Shown: positions 51,476 through 64,000, numbered from the stretch's first letter. The stretch: DNA of 64,000 bases from Topomyia yanbarensis (GCF_030247195.1 NC_080672.1:248233209-248297208), one strand, 5' to 3'. Numbers and translations are program-made. The notes: generated by a model from the sequence alone, not told the origin.

Positions 51476-51480
<5 letters not shown>
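48666..51480. other. Intergenic, nothing recognised
   Basis: Many stop codons and no domain. GAGAAAAACTGCTTTTTTCG at 50151 is the repeat also seen near 11160 and 12750. Confidence 0.35.

Positions 51481-51511
<31 letters not shown>
51481..51511. repeat. (TC)n microsatellite, 31 bp
   Basis: Perfect TC dinucleotides. Confidence 0.95.
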
Positions 51512-51513
<2 letters not shown>

Positions 51514-51648
51514 GAAGGACTTAGACCAAGAACCGCCACCGATACAGCATTGACTGGTGGATCAATGCCCGGCAAATACAATAAGCGACATATATTTGGT
51601 CACATCTTCATACACGTCACTCTTGTTTTGAAATTTTAAGAGCACATA

Positions 51649-51725
51649 CTGCTGTTCTACGCATAATTGTCCCATGTATACAGGAAATCCCATAGAACAT
51701 GGGACAATTAAGCTTATAACGGCAG
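51649..51725. repeat. 77-bp hairpin repeat, copy 2
   Basis: Inverted copy of 38581-38657 with the same arms and length. It is flanked by CATA on both sides (51645-51648 and 51726-51729), consistent with a mobile element making a 4-bp duplication. Confidence 0.75.
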
Positions 51726-51729
51726 CATA

Positions 51730-54450
51730 CTCCTATGGCAATTTGGCAGTATTAGCTGTTTTTCGTTTTCCGTTTTGTATACATCTACAGTTCCTATTCT
51801 CTTGTAACAGTTTTCTCCATTTTTAGCCTTAGAAAATGATGAAGCTTTTTTCACATTCTGTCTACAAACTTCTTCATATCTACCTCCGTCGTCCCGGCTA
51901 GCAATTGTCCACATATATCATGCCACCTTCTGATTTAGCATACAAGCTTTATGAGGGCATTGTACAGCTTCGCATCGAAGAGACCTTTTATGTTACATAT
52001 CTTTTAGTCTACGAACTATGGAACGCTGCGGTTGCCGCCAAAGAATCTCTTCTTTAAGAATTTAGTTGATACACCGTGGTTTTAACGTCAAGAGATAAAG
52101 AGTTGGTCATTTTGTCAGATAGCCAGGCCGGGTTATGAGTTTTGGAATCGAGTTGATTAACAAAGGAGAAACATTATGTTTCGCATGTCCAGAGCCATGC
52201 TTGGATTTGGACCTATAAATTTTAAGGAAAACCTCGATGAGTGGAAGCAAATGATGAAAACTGGCGTCCATGTCGTGAACTTCTATGTTGATTGATGGCT
52301 GTTGCTATCCGGATGCATCGCGTGGTGTCAGATGTCACAACGCGGTGTATTATTGAAATGTTGAATCCGCAGTTTAACATGGATCTCTGTTCCATGATTC
52401 TCTATGTTAGAGGTGCAGTTTATTGTACAAAAGAAATTTGTGTGAAAGTATTGATCAGATAAAAAATGTCATGTTATTGGCGAAGCATCACCATCTACTT
52501 TTTTATTCCCTGTGGTGGTCTACCTTGAAAAATCTTATGAAGTACCAACTCCAGCCAATTCAAATCGAAGCTCGTCTCGTTACACCAGCGCTTCTCGAGA
52601 CGCTAGCTTAGGTGTTGATTCAACATGGACCATTGCAAGAGTGTACATCGATTAAGCTATCGACACGTGGTCCAAGTTCCATGGGAAATGTGCATGCAGC
52701 GCTGTAACATATTCCTTCACACCCATTTGTAAAAATTATCAACGTCATGCTGCAACTCACGGCAATCCTTAAAACAAGGAATGTTATTTTTCCTTATGAC
52801 AAAAAAATTCAAGTCATCGACGAAGAACAGTTTTTCCCCACAAATTAAAACGAAAACCACATCGTTAACGAGAATTTTCTACAGTGAGAACCAACTATTC
52901 AGAAATAGTGGAAAAGCTGGAAAAGTAGTTGGATCATTTTGCCTTCGGTTTTATTGTAGGAGTTTGTTGAATGTGGTTCATATATTCTTTGTACAACAGC
53001 TTATTGTAACAGCGGTACTCAGAGGACATCATACATGCAACGCACGTAGAGCTTTGGCACCAGTTCATTTTAGATTCCGCATAGCTTTAGACCAGGGAGG
53101 TTTCCTAGGAGGTTGACATTTCGCCAAGGATGTTTCAACACATCACAACAGTAATAGGTGGAGAGGACAACGGGTTAGGGTAATCATATTCCTGCATAGA
53201 AGTCTACATAAGTCCTAATTGGTAGAAATAACCAAGGACTACCATTGCATCATTGACTTCTAGATTGTCTAGATTGAGCTGCGTAACATTGTAGTTAAGT
53301 TGTTTTCCGGTAGGAATGTAAGTAGCTCCAGCTACACAACAAATGGTAAATACGGAAGAAGAACAATGTAAACTCCTGCGTCACGACTATAGAATCTGTC
53401 GTTATCGCTACGACCGGCACAATATCATCCTTGAAGAGCTGCGTCGATGTAATACGATCTTCAAGCTGCAATGTTTCTGCCAGAATGTATATGTCGCAGT
53501 CGTTGCAACGCGTCCTCGATTTTCGTCTTTAGTCCTCAGAATTTCCGTAGTACGATCTCCACAACAGGCGTTCTGGTGATGGGAGCGCAGTCTAAAAATG
53601 ATTATTTTCGAGGTATTTTGAGCTACATGAATAATGGCGGAGGCAAATAAATTGTCTGAAACATTCACATTTCTTAAATCGACAACGCTGAGGAAAACTT
53701 TCGTAGAAATTGTAGGGTTCTTTCACGTAATTTTTTTTAGTTTCTTCTCCAGCCAGTCAGCACGATGAACTGTGATATCGCAGTTAACGCTGAGACGACA
53801 TGCGCTATGCGAGAAAAACAACGGGGCATTGAATCGTTTCATTAAATACCATCAAATCGTTCAATGTAGCAATGAGCGTTTCAGAAATTTCATCGGAATC
53901 AAGGCCAGCTTATAGAAACGTATTTTTTTGTCGATCACAAAGCATTCAAAGACGTTTTGGAATCTATTGTGTTATAAGTTATCGCATACGGTATAATCAT
54001 GCGATTATTGACGATTAACATACATACGTCTTGATGATACAATCCTATGAACAGATACGTGGCTTATGGATCTTCGTAGCTTTCAAACCAAACATTAATT
54101 TGTATTGTAATATATTAACTTTTTAACTAGACCTCTAACAAAAATTTCAAAATTTGCACTTTTCCTAATTATTTGGTCTACAATTTTTAACCAAATCTTT
54201 GAAGTTATTGGCACTCCCTTTCGTTTTCAGATTTATTAGGTCTTCATTATTTATTACAAGAAAAATAACATGCCTGAAAAAAAGAACTATTCATAGTGTC
54301 GGACAAAACAATAAGATCACTATATTTAAGATGGAAAAATAGTCATTTTCTATATTTTCTTTCTTTGAATATCGAGTTATTTTTACGCAAAACATTTCAT
54401 TTAATATTGAGTTCTACAAGATGACGACACGAATGAACTCATGGTGAATG
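51730..54450. other. Intergenic; possible faint LINE remnants
   Basis: A short + strand match, KELVILSDSQAGL (about 52100-52140), recalls the RNase H segment of some LINEs, but the surroundings do not extend it. No gene called. Confidence 0.3.
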
Positions 54451-54593
54451 ACGTTCATGTTTGGCAATTCTCGGTGGTTTGTTTACTTCGTCAGTTGCAA
54501 GAGTGCGAGTGCAACGGGTGCTCATCTGTTACATTCGCACTCACGTAACTCCCGTGTAAACAAACCGCCGAGAACTGTCAAACGAAGTTCATC
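54451..54593. mobile_element. Hairpin MITE, 143 bp
   Basis: TTTGGCAATTCTCGGTGGTT then TGTTTAC at the left is inverted as GTAAACAAACCGCCGAGAACTGTCAAAC at the right; the outer GTTCAT/ATGAAC-type ends also match. No coding capacity. Confidence 0.7.
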
Positions 54594-55069
54594 CGGCTCA
54601 TTTTGTGGGGTTGTATCGGTTGGTGCAAAAACCTAATTGCGTTTATTAATAAAATGAGAATAGAACATATCCACCGCCTTTGTTAAGAAATTAAAAGAAA
54701 GTATATTTGAGCTTCGAAAAATTGGTGGCAAAACAACATGACCACTTTAAAACGCCTTTGTAAAAATGAATAAATGAGTTAATGATCTAGTCTCATGATT
54801 CTATCATTAGTATCTGTTAGTATAACTAATATTTGTTTTTAAGTAGAAGGATCAGCTCTACAGCCACATTGCGATATGTAGTAGTTGGGGTGCCAGAGCA
54901 AGCGTCTTGGATATCTCTCCACTATTCTTCATTATTTGAGGTGTTTTAGGGACAATTGCACCAACTCCGAACCAAGAAAACAACCCTCAACCAAAAAATT
55001 CTCTCTTCCGTGCTTAAATGTACTGTGACTAACATTGTGAATTCTCTGAACTTAGAATTAATTTCCCAA

Positions 55070-55240
55070 TTTTTTTTAATTTTTGAATAGAGATGTTTTA
55101 ATCTTAGGGTCATTCGGCTCTTTATCGGGTTAGAGAAATCTCTTTAGAAAAATTTCTAACCCTATGTGCGGGGTAGGGAATTGAACCCAGGTGAGCTGCA
55201 TACCAGGCAATCGATTTACCAACTACGCTATCTCCACCCC
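55070..55240 (-). mobile_element. tRNA-derived SINE
   Basis: Minus strand starts GGGGGTGGAGATAGCGTAGT with A-box TAGCGTAGTTGG (55219-55230) and B-box GGTTCAATTCC (55178-55188). A body follows with CACATAGGGTTAGAAATTTT, then GAATGACCCTAAGATTAAAA and an A-rich tail (T-run at 55070-55078). Matches the widespread mosquito SINE type. It differs from the 26555 and 35221 family. Confidence 0.8.
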
Positions 55241-56731
55241 CCTCGAACTAATCGTTTGCCCTCAGATCCAACCATTTAACACCATTATTAATTGTTCCAA
55301 CTGATCAGAAGATGTCTTGCCATCTTCGGAACCAACCCATTTTATTTGCTCTTTGGCGAACTACTGTCGAGTCTCCACTCTCCAGAGGAGGAGTTCTGCA
55401 TGACACAGATTATTTCAGATCAACCGTGATCTTCGATACTGGTTTCAATGTATACATAGTGGAAAGTTGTTTGATAGAAGTATCATCAACAGCGATAGTT
55501 TTTCTGCGCGTTCTGTTGCTATACGTGGTTTTGCATCATGACCATCATGACCATCATCGCCATTTTTGATATTTCTCCTAAGTTTAACATAACAACAAAT
55601 AACAAAGGTGGACCTATTTTGTGCAGCGTGGTCTTTTGACATTCCTTGAACGTGTCTGATCAATTTGCATCACTTAACTTTTCACGCCACAAAGTTGGTA
55701 ACGCTCACTATCACATAATTACTAGTATCCACCGCTTGATGACATCACCTTAATCATAACGTCGAGGATAGTGGCGCAAAAAGAAATGTCAACGCCTCAG
55801 TGATCTTATTGTTTCGTTCGTAACTATACATCTATTGTGAGATTTTTTATAAAGTACAATTTCCTACGCATAAAATACTAATATTAGTCCAAAATCTTAC
55901 ACTACAAGCAAAATACTATTATCCTATAATTGGAATAACATATGCTGTTACAGGTTTTGTTGTTTGATACTCTATGCTTTTAGTACAACTAAATAAAGCT
56001 TTCATAAAAATTAAGGCGGTCTTGTAAGAGCTTAATCAGAATTTCAAACACACTTTTTGGGTACAGGATAGTCACAACCATTCACAATACAAGTCCCATT
56101 TAAACTAATATACCCAATTGAATTCTTAGCTCTAACTTTTTTTTTAATTTTAAGGATATATTACTATCTGACCAACCAAACCATGAAGTATTTGAAAAGA
56201 CTATACAAATAATATCATATTGCTCTAATTATTACACCGTAATGTAAATTAGCTCAGAATTCCCTTTTGATAGCTCCCAGTGACGTAATTCACGCTCACT
56301 AAGTGTACAAGTACGAAAGTTTGTTAATATTTGGATGGTTATACAACAAAACATCATATTGAAAATAATGATGATCTGTATGATTAGATCGTTATCATGA
56401 ATAGCTTGCATTTGGATTATTCCTAAGAATTGTTGGAATGCTAAAAAATAAATGATAAAAAATATAGAATTATTTTTTTCCTTCTTCGAAATCCACTAAA
56501 CAACACAAAAAACTATAAGGAGTTCAATTGTATTACCATTCGCAGATCTTTGTATCTGTGTCGAACTCCGGACCAGCCCAGACGGTAGAAAATTACTGGA
56601 AGCTATTTAACATTACTTTTCCTCACAGAGCTTCTTCGTAAGCGAGCCACGCACTGTACGGGACGATTATTTACCCTTGCATACCCAACTTTTTACGAGC
56701 ATTGTTAAAAAGTTCTGGGGTCTGGCAGGCA
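55241..56731. other. Intergenic, nothing recognised
   Basis: Contains a short ATGACC repeat run (55533-55560). No gene or element boundary. Confidence 0.35.
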
Positions 56732-57156
56732 CCCAAGTAGCAATTGCAACTTGTTGAAAGTTTTAAATGTTGCACAACTGCTACACAATATTTTTTATTG
56801 TTGGATATATTTGAAATGAATTTCACCGGGTTTTTAAACTGGTTGTGCATCTATGTAACTATAGAGCAGGCCAATAGTGTTAAGTATGCAAACATCAATA
56901 ACAGTTGTGAAACTAATCAGAAACTTTTCTAACTTGCACAAACAGTCTAACAAGTTGCAAATGCCTCTTTGTTCCACCCTAAAACAGAACTGTCCAACTA
57001 CCGAGTGCTCGACAAATGGCACAGCTATTGTTTTCATTATTTTGCTGCAATTAGGAACATGTTGCACAACATACAAACAAAGTGCGCTTTTCCCATAACA
57101 TAGTTGTTACCAAGAGAGTTACAAATACTATACAGTAACAAAGCGTGCTACTTGGG
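56732..57156. mobile_element. MITE with CCCAAGTAGCA termini
   Basis: Starts CCCAAGTAGCAATTGCAACT and ends TGCTACTTGGG, with internal TTGCACAA and GTTACAA runs. AAAAAGTTCTGGGGTCTGGC at 56707 recurs just outside the right end (57171) as AAAAAGTTCTGGGAGTCTGG. A CCCAAGTAGC relative starts at 57386. Confidence 0.6.
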
Positions 57157-57159
57157 CAG

Positions 57160-58216
57160 AACGTCGACAGTAAAAAAGTTCTGGGAGTCTGGGAGGCAGC
57201 GCTCTATCAGAAAGTCTTTCATCGGAATTCGATCACCACCACCACCGACTTTTTCGGATTTACACGAAGGCAAACGTTTCATGCACTATCAGCAAACGTT
57301 TCATGCTGAGATGGTCCTTGCAAGACCGGCGAGGAATTTTTAGTACTAAAAAACGACATTGACGTAAATCAGAAACATCAGCGATCCCAAGTAGCTTCCC
57401 TGCGCTATGCCTGACAATCTCCATTGATAACCATTATCCCTCGATTTGGGAGCTGCAAAATCTACCGTTGTTACCAAAAAATTGTACGTTTAATCGATTT
57501 TTATATGAAAACTGGCGGTTAGCTTAGTGTAAATGATATCAGTTTGAGCCCGAGCTTCAAAAAAATGACATCCCTGCGTGAACTTGAAGGAAAACCAAAC
57601 TCAATTCATGCCCGTCGCGATGAATTAAATGTTTGGTTCGTTTCCCTCGTCATTCGTTCTCCCGACACAGCGCATTCAGGTTCGGACATGTTCGGTTCCA
57701 GAAGCAAACTGAATTATGTTTCCATTCTACCTATGAGTGGGATTATTGAGCAAAAGTGCACCAGATATAGATTATTCAGTTTACTTATGCTCGAGAAATG
57801 TAGAAGATGCCAGCTTCTGCCTTCAAACTGATTACATAAAAACAAATAAATGCTTTGGTTGATAAAGGAATTTATATGTCCTCTGCACTAAAGCATTCAA
57901 TTCTACATGAAGTTTCAGTCAGTTGGGCAGTTAAAGAATGAGGGAGGCGGTGAATCTGAATGCTGGTTTCGGTAAATACAAGCAGAAATAAGTAACTGAT
58001 TTTGAAATTTCGCAGCACTGGTTTAAGCACGATATTCCACACTCCCTGTTATGTAGGATGCTAGACTCGGCGGTTAGTCGCTGTTCAGCGTCCAGGCGTG
58101 AAGGCATGTTAATCGTCCATTAGCTATTTCATTTATTTGACACGCCTCAATGCATTACTTGAGCCGTGGAACTTTTAATATTATCAATTGGTAAATAAAA
58201 ATAAATATATCGAATC
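57160..58216. other. Intergenic, nothing recognised
   Basis: One frame at 57544-57831 is open for 95 codons but shows no domain. Confidence 0.35.
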
Positions 58217-59290
58217 TTATTGTATATCCATCGGATCTTTTGTACGCGATTTGTTACTTTGAATAAAGATCTTATTTCTTGTTGAAGATCTATTTACTTC
58301 ATTGCCTCTTGTTGCTTGTGGATCGCTTTCTCTCGGTTTATCATTTTCGTTCATGCTATCCTCGCTGTTAAAGTTGTATGGGCTTTCACGATTACCTGGT
58401 TTGAGTTGTTTTTGGGGCCTATGGGTCACGATCGCTTATCCGTGTTCTTTGTTATTTACTTTATTATCGGCGGTGCTGGCAGTTGATTGGGAAGTAGTAG
58501 GCGCATCACAATGATCGTTCACGTTATGCGTATGTTCTGTTGTTTCAGTATTCATTGGTGCCTGAGCTGCATCTCCGGTGGTTTGTGATTTAGTTGATGT
58601 TGATGAAGGGCTGTGTGATGGGTATGCTTGCAGTTAATATTGCTTCGTTAGAGGTTTGTGTACAGGGTTTTTCGTAGTGTGTCTTCTCGTGTAACAACGT
58701 AGGGCACGCAGGGGTCTGTCCTTCATACGTGCACAGCGTGATTTGAGATTTGGTCACGCGTTTTGCTTTGAATTGAAAGTTCAGATATGAAAGAATAGGT
58801 TCCGTCATTCGCATTGTCACGAAACAAACACCATTGGAAATACCTAGAAAAATTTTCTCCAGGTTTCAAACTTAATGGATTCCACCGTTGCGTATTCCGA
58901 CCTGATGGTTGTTATAAATTTACGAATAGTACCCAGGTGTAGATCGTTCAGACGCATATCAATCTTATCATTGTCAATATAAACGGGTATCTTGGTCCTA
59001 ACATTATCATGCTCAACGACGTATTGCATGTTGTCTTCCATAGCGTAGCTTTCCGTTATGGCCAAAGTTTTAAACGTTATCAGTAACGAGTGTGGTGGGC
59101 TTGTATAACGACGACTTCCGTTAGTCTAAACTGCATTTGCAAATTTGCTGTTGAATTTACTGTGGAATATCAAACATCGACTATATTAAGTTTTGTTTGT
59201 CGCATTCCGATTGAGGATGAGTATACGTTGCAGTTATGGTTGCGGTCGGTCGTAACTGCGATGTGGAGCATAGTGAAAAGCGAAGACTAA
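58217..59290 (-). pseudogene. LINE ORF1 (gag-like) remnant
   Basis: Minus-strand frames in order read KIPVYIDNDKIDMRLNDLHL, SIKFETWRKF, GISNGVCFVTMRMTEPI, and TLCTYEGQTPAC...H...C, then a Thr/Ser/Gln-rich tail ending DPMDIQ. This is the order of ORF1 proteins in mosquito LINEs: nucleic-acid-binding region, then Cys/His knuckle. A stop with frameshift near 58844 and loss of one knuckle Cys make it non-functional. ORF2 is absent to the left, so it is truncated. Confidence 0.55.
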
Positions 59291-59325
59291 ATAAATAGAA
59301 ATATATTAGGCTTACGGGAGCAAAC

Positions 59326-59416
59326 CAGGACAAATCAAGCATTTTTCTCGATTTCCCAGGACAATCAATGCAAAACCAGGACTTGTCCTGGGAAACCAGG
59401 ACGTATGGTCACCCTA
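59326..59416 (-). repeat. Short repeat starting AGGGTGACCATACGTCCTGG
   Basis: The minus strand begins AGGGTGACCATACGTCCTGG and contains three copies of the TCCTGGTTT/TCCTGGGAAA motif. Looks like a known widespread short MITE type. Left border uncertain. Confidence 0.5.
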
Positions 59417-59684
59417 CTTGAGGCTGGTGTGCTTGACAAGTGCACACCCGGCAAACATAACGCTACGAGTCTGCGCAAGTGAAATGACCGATAAAGGTTT
59501 TTACATACTCTTTATGCTAGTTGCTAGGAACATCGGCAGTCATACATCGAGTAAAGAATACATTTTTGATTCACTATCCCCTGTCTCATGTTCAGAGAGG
59601 TCGCATGTTCGCTGCTAACACTGAAAATTTATCATCTCGCTCTCACATATGCTAGGCTCATTAGTTTGACACCTATTGCCCCAC

Positions 59685-59998
59685 ACACCTAGAAAAAATA
59701 GTGTAAATTTACGTCTCCTGACCATGACATATACGAGCATAAAAAATGACTTAGTTTTACGTTTGATTTTAATTTTACATGACGTTTAATTTCGTAAATC
59801 ATGTAATTTTACTCCACATACAGCGTTTGTTCTGAATGGTAGGAAGTGTAATTTTAAGTCATTGCGCATGTAAAGTATATGTTTCATGTAAAATTAAATG
59901 GAACACGGTAATGTTCTGTCATTTCGTAAATTACGGTTTGTTCAATTGTGTCATGTTTGCAATTACGTCAACGATAAAATTCAGATTTTTTTGGTGTG
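59685..59998. mobile_element. MITE with CACACC termini
   Basis: Left end CACACCTAGAAAAAATAGTG, right end inverse CACACCAAAAAAATCTGAAT. The interior is rich in TAAAATTA-type motifs (GTAATTTTAC, CATGTAAAATT). Non-coding. Confidence 0.5.
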
Positions 59999-60227
59999 CA
60001 GGTACACACATGGCAAAGTAATAGAATACAACATGCTAGAGCGAGACCCCATGTTTCAGTCCGTGAATACATGGAGACAGTAGCGCTTTGCTTTCTCTAG
60101 TAGATATAATCTCTTTTATTATATCTCCTGTCATTTCTTCCTCCATCTTCGTATTGCTTCAGTTTTCATTTTACCCTGGGATCTAGACCTGTGCATAAAT
60201 GAATGCTGAACAAGATTCGTAATCAAA

Positions 60228-60403
60228 AGGTTTGTTCCAGTACACGGAAGTCACTCCCTGTTGCTCCGGAGCAAAAAATTCTTGCTCCTTTTCACTCCGA
60301 TTTGCTACCAGAAGATGAAAAAGAAAAAAAGATAATACAGGAACGATTTTCTCCCTGTTTGCTCCGGAGTACTTCCAGTTTCTCCTGGTACTGGAACAAA
60401 CCT
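60228..60403. mobile_element. MITE, 176 bp, perfect 16-bp termini
   Basis: Begins AGGTTTGTTCCAGTAC and ends with its exact inverse. Inner TTGCTCCGGAG and GCTCCGGAGT copies also pair. AAA flanks both sides, a possible 3-bp duplication. Non-coding. Confidence 0.75.
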
Positions 60404-60675
60404 AAAGACTGCGGCTTCCTACTTATAGTGGTCTCCTCATCAGTCAATTTCAAAAAATCGATTTTTTTGCTTCAATTGTTAGAATTATTATCAGAGAACA
60501 TTCTTGAAAAGGATCAGAGTATAGCTGATTAACATCTTATGCCCCTAAGTTTCTTTTAATTTGTTTTTTCCTTTTAAAAACTTAAAAGTCCGTTTAACGA
60601 AAACAATGTTTTTCACAATTCCGTGCACGATTACAAAAAAATAACTATAAAAGCTATTACTATAAACTTACTTGT

Positions 60676-60949
60676 AGGGTAAGGTGGGGCAAATCCGACC
60701 TAGCAAATGGTTTTGGCTGTAAAATGCTCATTTTACATCGGATCAAATCATTTTATATACCAAATTGAAGGTTATACTTCTGGGCAACTTTTTATGTATA
60801 GCATTTTATTCGCATCGTGGAAAAGTTTTGAGATGCAAGATGCGTTTTACGAAAAAGTTCATTTTCGCTGTTTTAAAAAATGGTAGGGTAAACCGGACCG
60901 CCTATGTTCTTGGTTGATTTAGTACAGGTATTACCCAAATTTTATGGTT
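60676..60949. repeat. Probable repeat beginning GGGTAAGGTGGGGCAAATCC
   Basis: GGGTAAGGTGGGGCAAATCC at 60678 and the related GGGTAAACCGGACCGCC at 60886 suggest a short element, but its borders are unclear. Confidence 0.35.
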
Positions 60950-61420
60950 TTACATTTCTTTTGTAAGAAGGATTCGCTCAAACTTTGAAAACTTTTTCCG
61001 AGGCCCGAAGGGCTGAGTCTCATATACCAAACGACTCAGCTCAACAAATTGAGACAATGTCTGTATGTATGTATATACTAAATATCATGTAATTATCTCA
61101 GCAATGGCTGTACCGATATTAATGAAACTAGTTTCAAATGAAAGACCTAACGTGACCATTTGACACTATTATATTTGTATTTCGATATGTAGTTTACTTT
61201 CTGATATAAGGGTAATTTTGTCAAAACACAGCAGGTTTTTGGCAAATAACTTTCAAACCAAGCAATGTTGTCCCACAAACTGCATAATAGAAAGTTTGTA
61301 AAAATGCCTTTCTAACAAGCTAAAGATTGTCAAAATCCGTTTATGAGCGGCGGAGATATTAAACATTTTGTATTTTTGTTTTTTGCTTGTTAATTTCCAC
61401 TAATTAAAAATGAGATCGAG
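60950..61420 (+). repeat. Interspersed repeat, + strand copy
   Basis: GGATTCGCTCAAACTTTGAA, CCGAGGCCCGAAGGGCTGAG, ATGTAATTATCTCAGCAA, TTTCAAATGAAAGACCTAAC and GATTGTCAAAATCCGTTTAT match 23385-23745 in order. Confidence 0.7.
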
Positions 61421-61542
61421 TATTGCTCTACTGGTGTTTAGGTACGAAACTAAACCGATTTTGAATATCGGGGTATGAAAACACATCTACGTGATTCAAG
61501 AAATTCAATATTGAAAACATTTTGTGAATTACCTCTATAATA

Positions 61543-62752
61543 GGGTGATGAGCCTATTTTGGCACTATTAGGGAGAGGGTCGCACTATTTTTTGAACAAC
61601 TTTAAAAGAAGCCATATTATCTACAACCTTTCTCAGAATAAAGTATCAGTGTACTGTTTCTTAAACATCTATATAATGCTTATTTAGCAGAATTGCCCCA
61701 ATTTTCAGCATAATTGAAAATAAATGTTCCATTCTGTGCATCTATTCCCACCTCAACGATCCAATTATCGCCTCATGGGTGTGCCAATTTCCACCTCATC
61801 GAAAAACAATCTAGTTGAAACGCAATGCCTCATATTCCATTTGCGTCGATTCTAACTTGGTATCCAGATCATGGACGCCAACGTATGATTTGTAAAACGA
61901 ATCATTCTGCTTTTTTCAGCCGATCAAAACAAACGTAAACATCACGCACATCAATGAAACTCATCAGCTGTTAGTAGAAGAGCGCCCAGAATTGCGCACG
62001 CAGAAAAAAACCATTCGAAGGTTAGCAACTGGAATGACAAATTTCACATCACACATTGCTTTCTTCCGATCCGAATTGTATGTGCAGATGAAAATAAAAT
62101 ATCTGCAATCAACAATTAGTTGAATAACTTGAAGTAATTGATTACTTATACCTGAAATTGCATTACATTATATTTACAAGTTTATGTTTTGGTTTGGCCG
62201 CACTGGTGATTCTTTTCTGTGTGATGGATACAAAAAGTTGGTTTTGATTGTGGTAGTGTATCAGCAAAACATGCCAAGAATAGGAACCCCCGTATTTAGT
62301 TTTATCCTATTATAACACTAGGCCTATTCTAGTGTTTGACGAGTGATTTTAAAGTGAAATTATCGTAAAAAGATTCTCCAGCCAAAATAAAGGTATGTAT
62401 CAGTGCAATGCTTAGTATATTTGTCCTGGAATGACGAGATATGAGGCGGTAAATGCTGGCTCGTAAGTGTTTATTTTGCTAAGCGCCGTTGCATCCAGTT
62501 TCGGTTCACTACGTGAGTAAGGCGGATTAGTAGATATTTCAATAAGGTGATTTTGTTTTAATTAAAAGTTGGATTTAGAGGATAGTTCTAAATACATATG
62601 TGCACAACAAATAAAGAATATAACTTGAGCTTATTTTTTCTCACCTGCTTTAGCCAAATCGATAGTGTCATTATCTCATATGCTTGGTTCGAAACCAAGG
62701 GGTACGAAATAGGGTCACAATAGGCTCTACTGCAATAATAGGCACATCACCC
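61543..62752. mobile_element. TA-flanked inverted-repeat DNA element, 1.2 kb
   Basis: Starts GGGTGATGAGCCTATT and ends with the inverse of GGGTGATGTGCCTATT. TA is present at 61541-61542 and 62753-62754, as in Tc1/mariner-type integration. No transposase frame found. Confidence 0.75.
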
Positions 62753-62797
62753 TATATGAATTATTTCTCAAAAATTAATATGTAAGTTCATTTCATG

Positions 62798-63250
62798 TAT
62801 TTATCCCTTGGATTGGGCATTGCGTTCAATTGTGGGGTAGATGTTGATGGTATATTAATACACAGATCAGCAAGTAATTCACCTAGTAGTCAGATAAAAG
62901 ATTTCTTATATAACTGGCATCACCGAAAGTAACTGTATTTTTGAATCCCAAAACTCTTGCGAAAATTTAGCTCTTTTGCAAGATTTAGGATATTTATACT
63001 GTTTATGGCGCAAAAATTACTACTTACATTATTTATCAATAATCAATATATCGCATAATATACCAATAAAAAAAGGTCACGGCATTAACCATCATTTGCC
63101 ATTCCCCACACGCCACCCCCCATCTCTAACTCACTCCCTTTCTCACCCTTCGTGTTCGTGGCAACTGTCACGACTCGCATCTATCTTGCTATTTCTTTAC
63201 CCATTTCTAAGTTGTGTGATAAGATCTTCTGCTGATCTGAAATATTTATT
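62798..63250 (+). repeat. Repeat related to 26697-27540
   Basis: Shares the CCTTGGATT...CACCTAGTAGT block and the CTCACTCCCTTTCTCACCCT...TTGTGTGATAAGATCTTCT block, without the AT tract and Helitron-like insert. Confidence 0.55.
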
Positions 63251-64000
63251 AATATGCAAGCCAACTTTATGTATGCGATGTAATTGTGAAGGTTTGAGAA
63301 AACAAATCTATTTTTTGTCTGCTGTTACCCTATAAATAGTTTTTGGCATTTTAGTGTAGGAAAGAGCCACTCGCGGAAACAAGAATAATACATCCTACAT
63401 GGCAAATAAAATATTTGTAGTCCTGAAAAAAATTGCAAAATATTTGCATTATGGGAAAACTATAACTGTTTTCAAATGTTTTCACCCTCAAGATTAAAGA
63501 GGTATCCCTTCGAAACGTTGCACTATGGGTAGACAGGTGACCATCGAAAACTACATCAACTCAAATTTAATTCAGTTCTATTCACTAAATGCACTAATTA
63601 AGGAAATTCATGGCTATCTGTGAAAAATATATGGCTTAACTGGGTAATATGAATGTTTAACGATGAACATTTTCAAAAGAGACATCCCACGTGCGATATT
63701 TAAACTCTTCGTATCTCTATTGAATGTTGAATGAAAGATATGCTCAAATATATCATTTGAAAACTAAGAACTCCTCTTTTGTGATGATATTATTGAAAAT
63801 GCACATTCGTTGTATTGGTAAGAACTTTCATGAAAAATAACGGATTAAAGACCAAAAATATCCACGAATTAGATCCGGGAAAAGTCCCCACTCTTGATGG
63901 GAAATGCAAGTACAATGTGTCTTCTAACTTATCGTCGTCCATATCTGCTCTATACCGACTAAACTTCAAATGATGTCTTTTTTCCCTTTTTTTTATTTTT
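63251..64000. other. Intergenic to window end, nothing recognised
   Basis: AT-rich, no coding frame with a domain and no terminal repeats seen. Confidence 0.4.

Noticed and set aside
52066..52150. KELVILSDSQAGL, possible LINE RNase H
   Set aside because: Only about 14 residues match and neither side extends the similarity.

Overview
The window is eukaryotic, AT-rich, intron-bearing and crowded with transposons. The mix points to a mosquito, most likely a culicine such as Aedes: an R1-clade LINE, a BEL/Pao relic, Transib-like and TTAA-flanked piggyBac-like elements, tRNA-derived SINEs, a Helitron-like end and many short inverted-repeat elements, with one intron of about 37 kb. The host call is inference from repeat content and gene structure; no species marker was identified.
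Only one host gene is supported. It is a Ras-superfamily small GTPase on the + strand, split over five exons: 9318-9488, 9615-9892, 47096-47256, 47323-47440 and 47561-47642. The exons join in frame to 269 codons plus a stop, with all G-box motifs and a C-terminal CNIQ prenylation box. The FPAMRRLSI motif places it near the Ras-dva and Dexras/Rhes (RASD) GTPases. Intron 2 (9893-47095) fills more than half of the window and holds most of the transposons.
Layout. 1-5.3 kb: foldback elements and a Transib-like short element. 5.3-9.3 kb: gene-poor DNA with an R1 LINE scrap, a long palindrome and an orphan candidate exon. 9.3-9.9 kb: GTPase exons 1 and 2. 13.8-17.2 kb: a 5'-truncated R1-clade LINE on the minus strand with a 12-bp target duplication. 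17.5-19.2 kb: a TTAA-flanked piggyBac-like element with a broken transposase start. 21-27.4 kb: 7-bp-TSD MITEs, a hammerhead-like motif, a tRNA-like SINE, and a 259-bp (AT)n tract that leads into a Helitron-like end. 27.6-30.5 kb: an internally deleted BEL/Pao retrotransposon interrupted by a DNA element with a 4-bp TSD; a larger relative of that element lies at 37.3-39.3 kb. 40.3-47.0 kb: four levels of nesting, namely GTPase intron, Transib-like foldback, repeat-unit element, and a 3.3-kb element with a perfect 22-bp TSD. 47.1-47.8 kb: exons 3-5 and a poly(A) signal. 48-64 kb: downstream DNA with MITEs, a SINE and a LINE ORF1 relic; no host gene was recognised there.
No CRISPR array, rRNA gene or functional tRNA gene was seen. 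Most open frames are short and match nothing recognisable, so they are left out. Repeat boundaries come from reading terminal repeats and target duplications by eye; divergence and family names need database searches.
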